Assembly: GCA_040905445.1 (NCBI GenBank)
Contig: JBBDRN010000040.1
Location: 1 to 21,210, forward strand
Length of the DNA stretch: 21,210 bases
Direction: 5' to 3'
From: SKPT01 sp040905445
GTDB taxonomy: Bacteria > Planctomycetota > Phycisphaerae > Phycisphaerales > Phycisphaeraceae
Shown: one piece after another, positions 21,167 through 21,210 of the stretch
Layout: each line of letters opens with the position of its first letter
How positions within the stretch are numbered: the stretch's first letter is position 1
The notes under the pieces: model-generated
Seen by the model: the letters and a program-made list of their open reading frames with translations, nothing else
Databases searched by the model: none
Told to the model about the DNA's origin: nothing
Made by a program: the position numbers and the translations under genes

Positions 21167-21210
21167 CGCCACATCGCAGTCGCCGGCACCATAACTCAGC
21201 CCCGCAGGGG

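Overview
This is a GC-rich, densely packed bacterial chromosomal segment with 16 recognisable protein genes and no rRNA, tRNA, CRISPR array or recognisable transposase. A Planctomycetes bacterium, probably of the Phycisphaerae type, is the best guess. The reasons are high GC, a PEP-CTERM-anchored secreted protein, few Shine-Dalgarno sites, and intergenic DNA full of short dispersed repeats and homopurine/homopyrimidine tracts. This assignment is inference, not proof.

Left third (1-4733): a small conserved hypothetical gene reads right. It converges on a leftward peptide-type ABC importer with two permeases and a lipoprotein binding protein. A short hypothetical gene of visibly lower GC is wedged between the binding protein and the first permease. 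No ATPase gene is present. Every gene boundary here carries a copy of a 30-bp repeat made of three 10-bp units (six copies in about 3.1 kb). Two copies bracket the low-GC gene in inverted orientation.

Centre (4813-9624): a leftward operon for the osmoprotectant dipeptide N-acetylglutaminylglutamine amide (NAGGN). It encodes a class II amidotransferase (asnO), a GNAT/ATP-grasp fusion (ngg) and an M42 peptidase overlapping ngg by 4 bp. The importer genes follow on the same strand 79 bp later, so synthesis, turnover and peptide import may form one functional unit.

Right of centre (9957-12970): two rightward metallopeptidases (M17 leucyl aminopeptidase and M20 peptidase/deacylase), giving three metallopeptidases around one peptide importer. 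A G-rich/C-rich repetitive spacer separates these two.

Right third (12972-21210): a PEP-CTERM protein resembling a TIM-barrel glycoside hydrolase, fmt, a fructosamine-kinase/APH-type kinase, a JAMM metalloprotease, HU, def, rdgB and rpsA with a strong intrinsic terminator. This is mostly housekeeping. Several genes (rdgB, def, and less certainly pepA and the M20 gene) have -10-like hexamers only 6-8 bp from the start codon, suggesting leaderless mRNAs. rpsA and HU instead have leaders of over 100 nt with potential structure.
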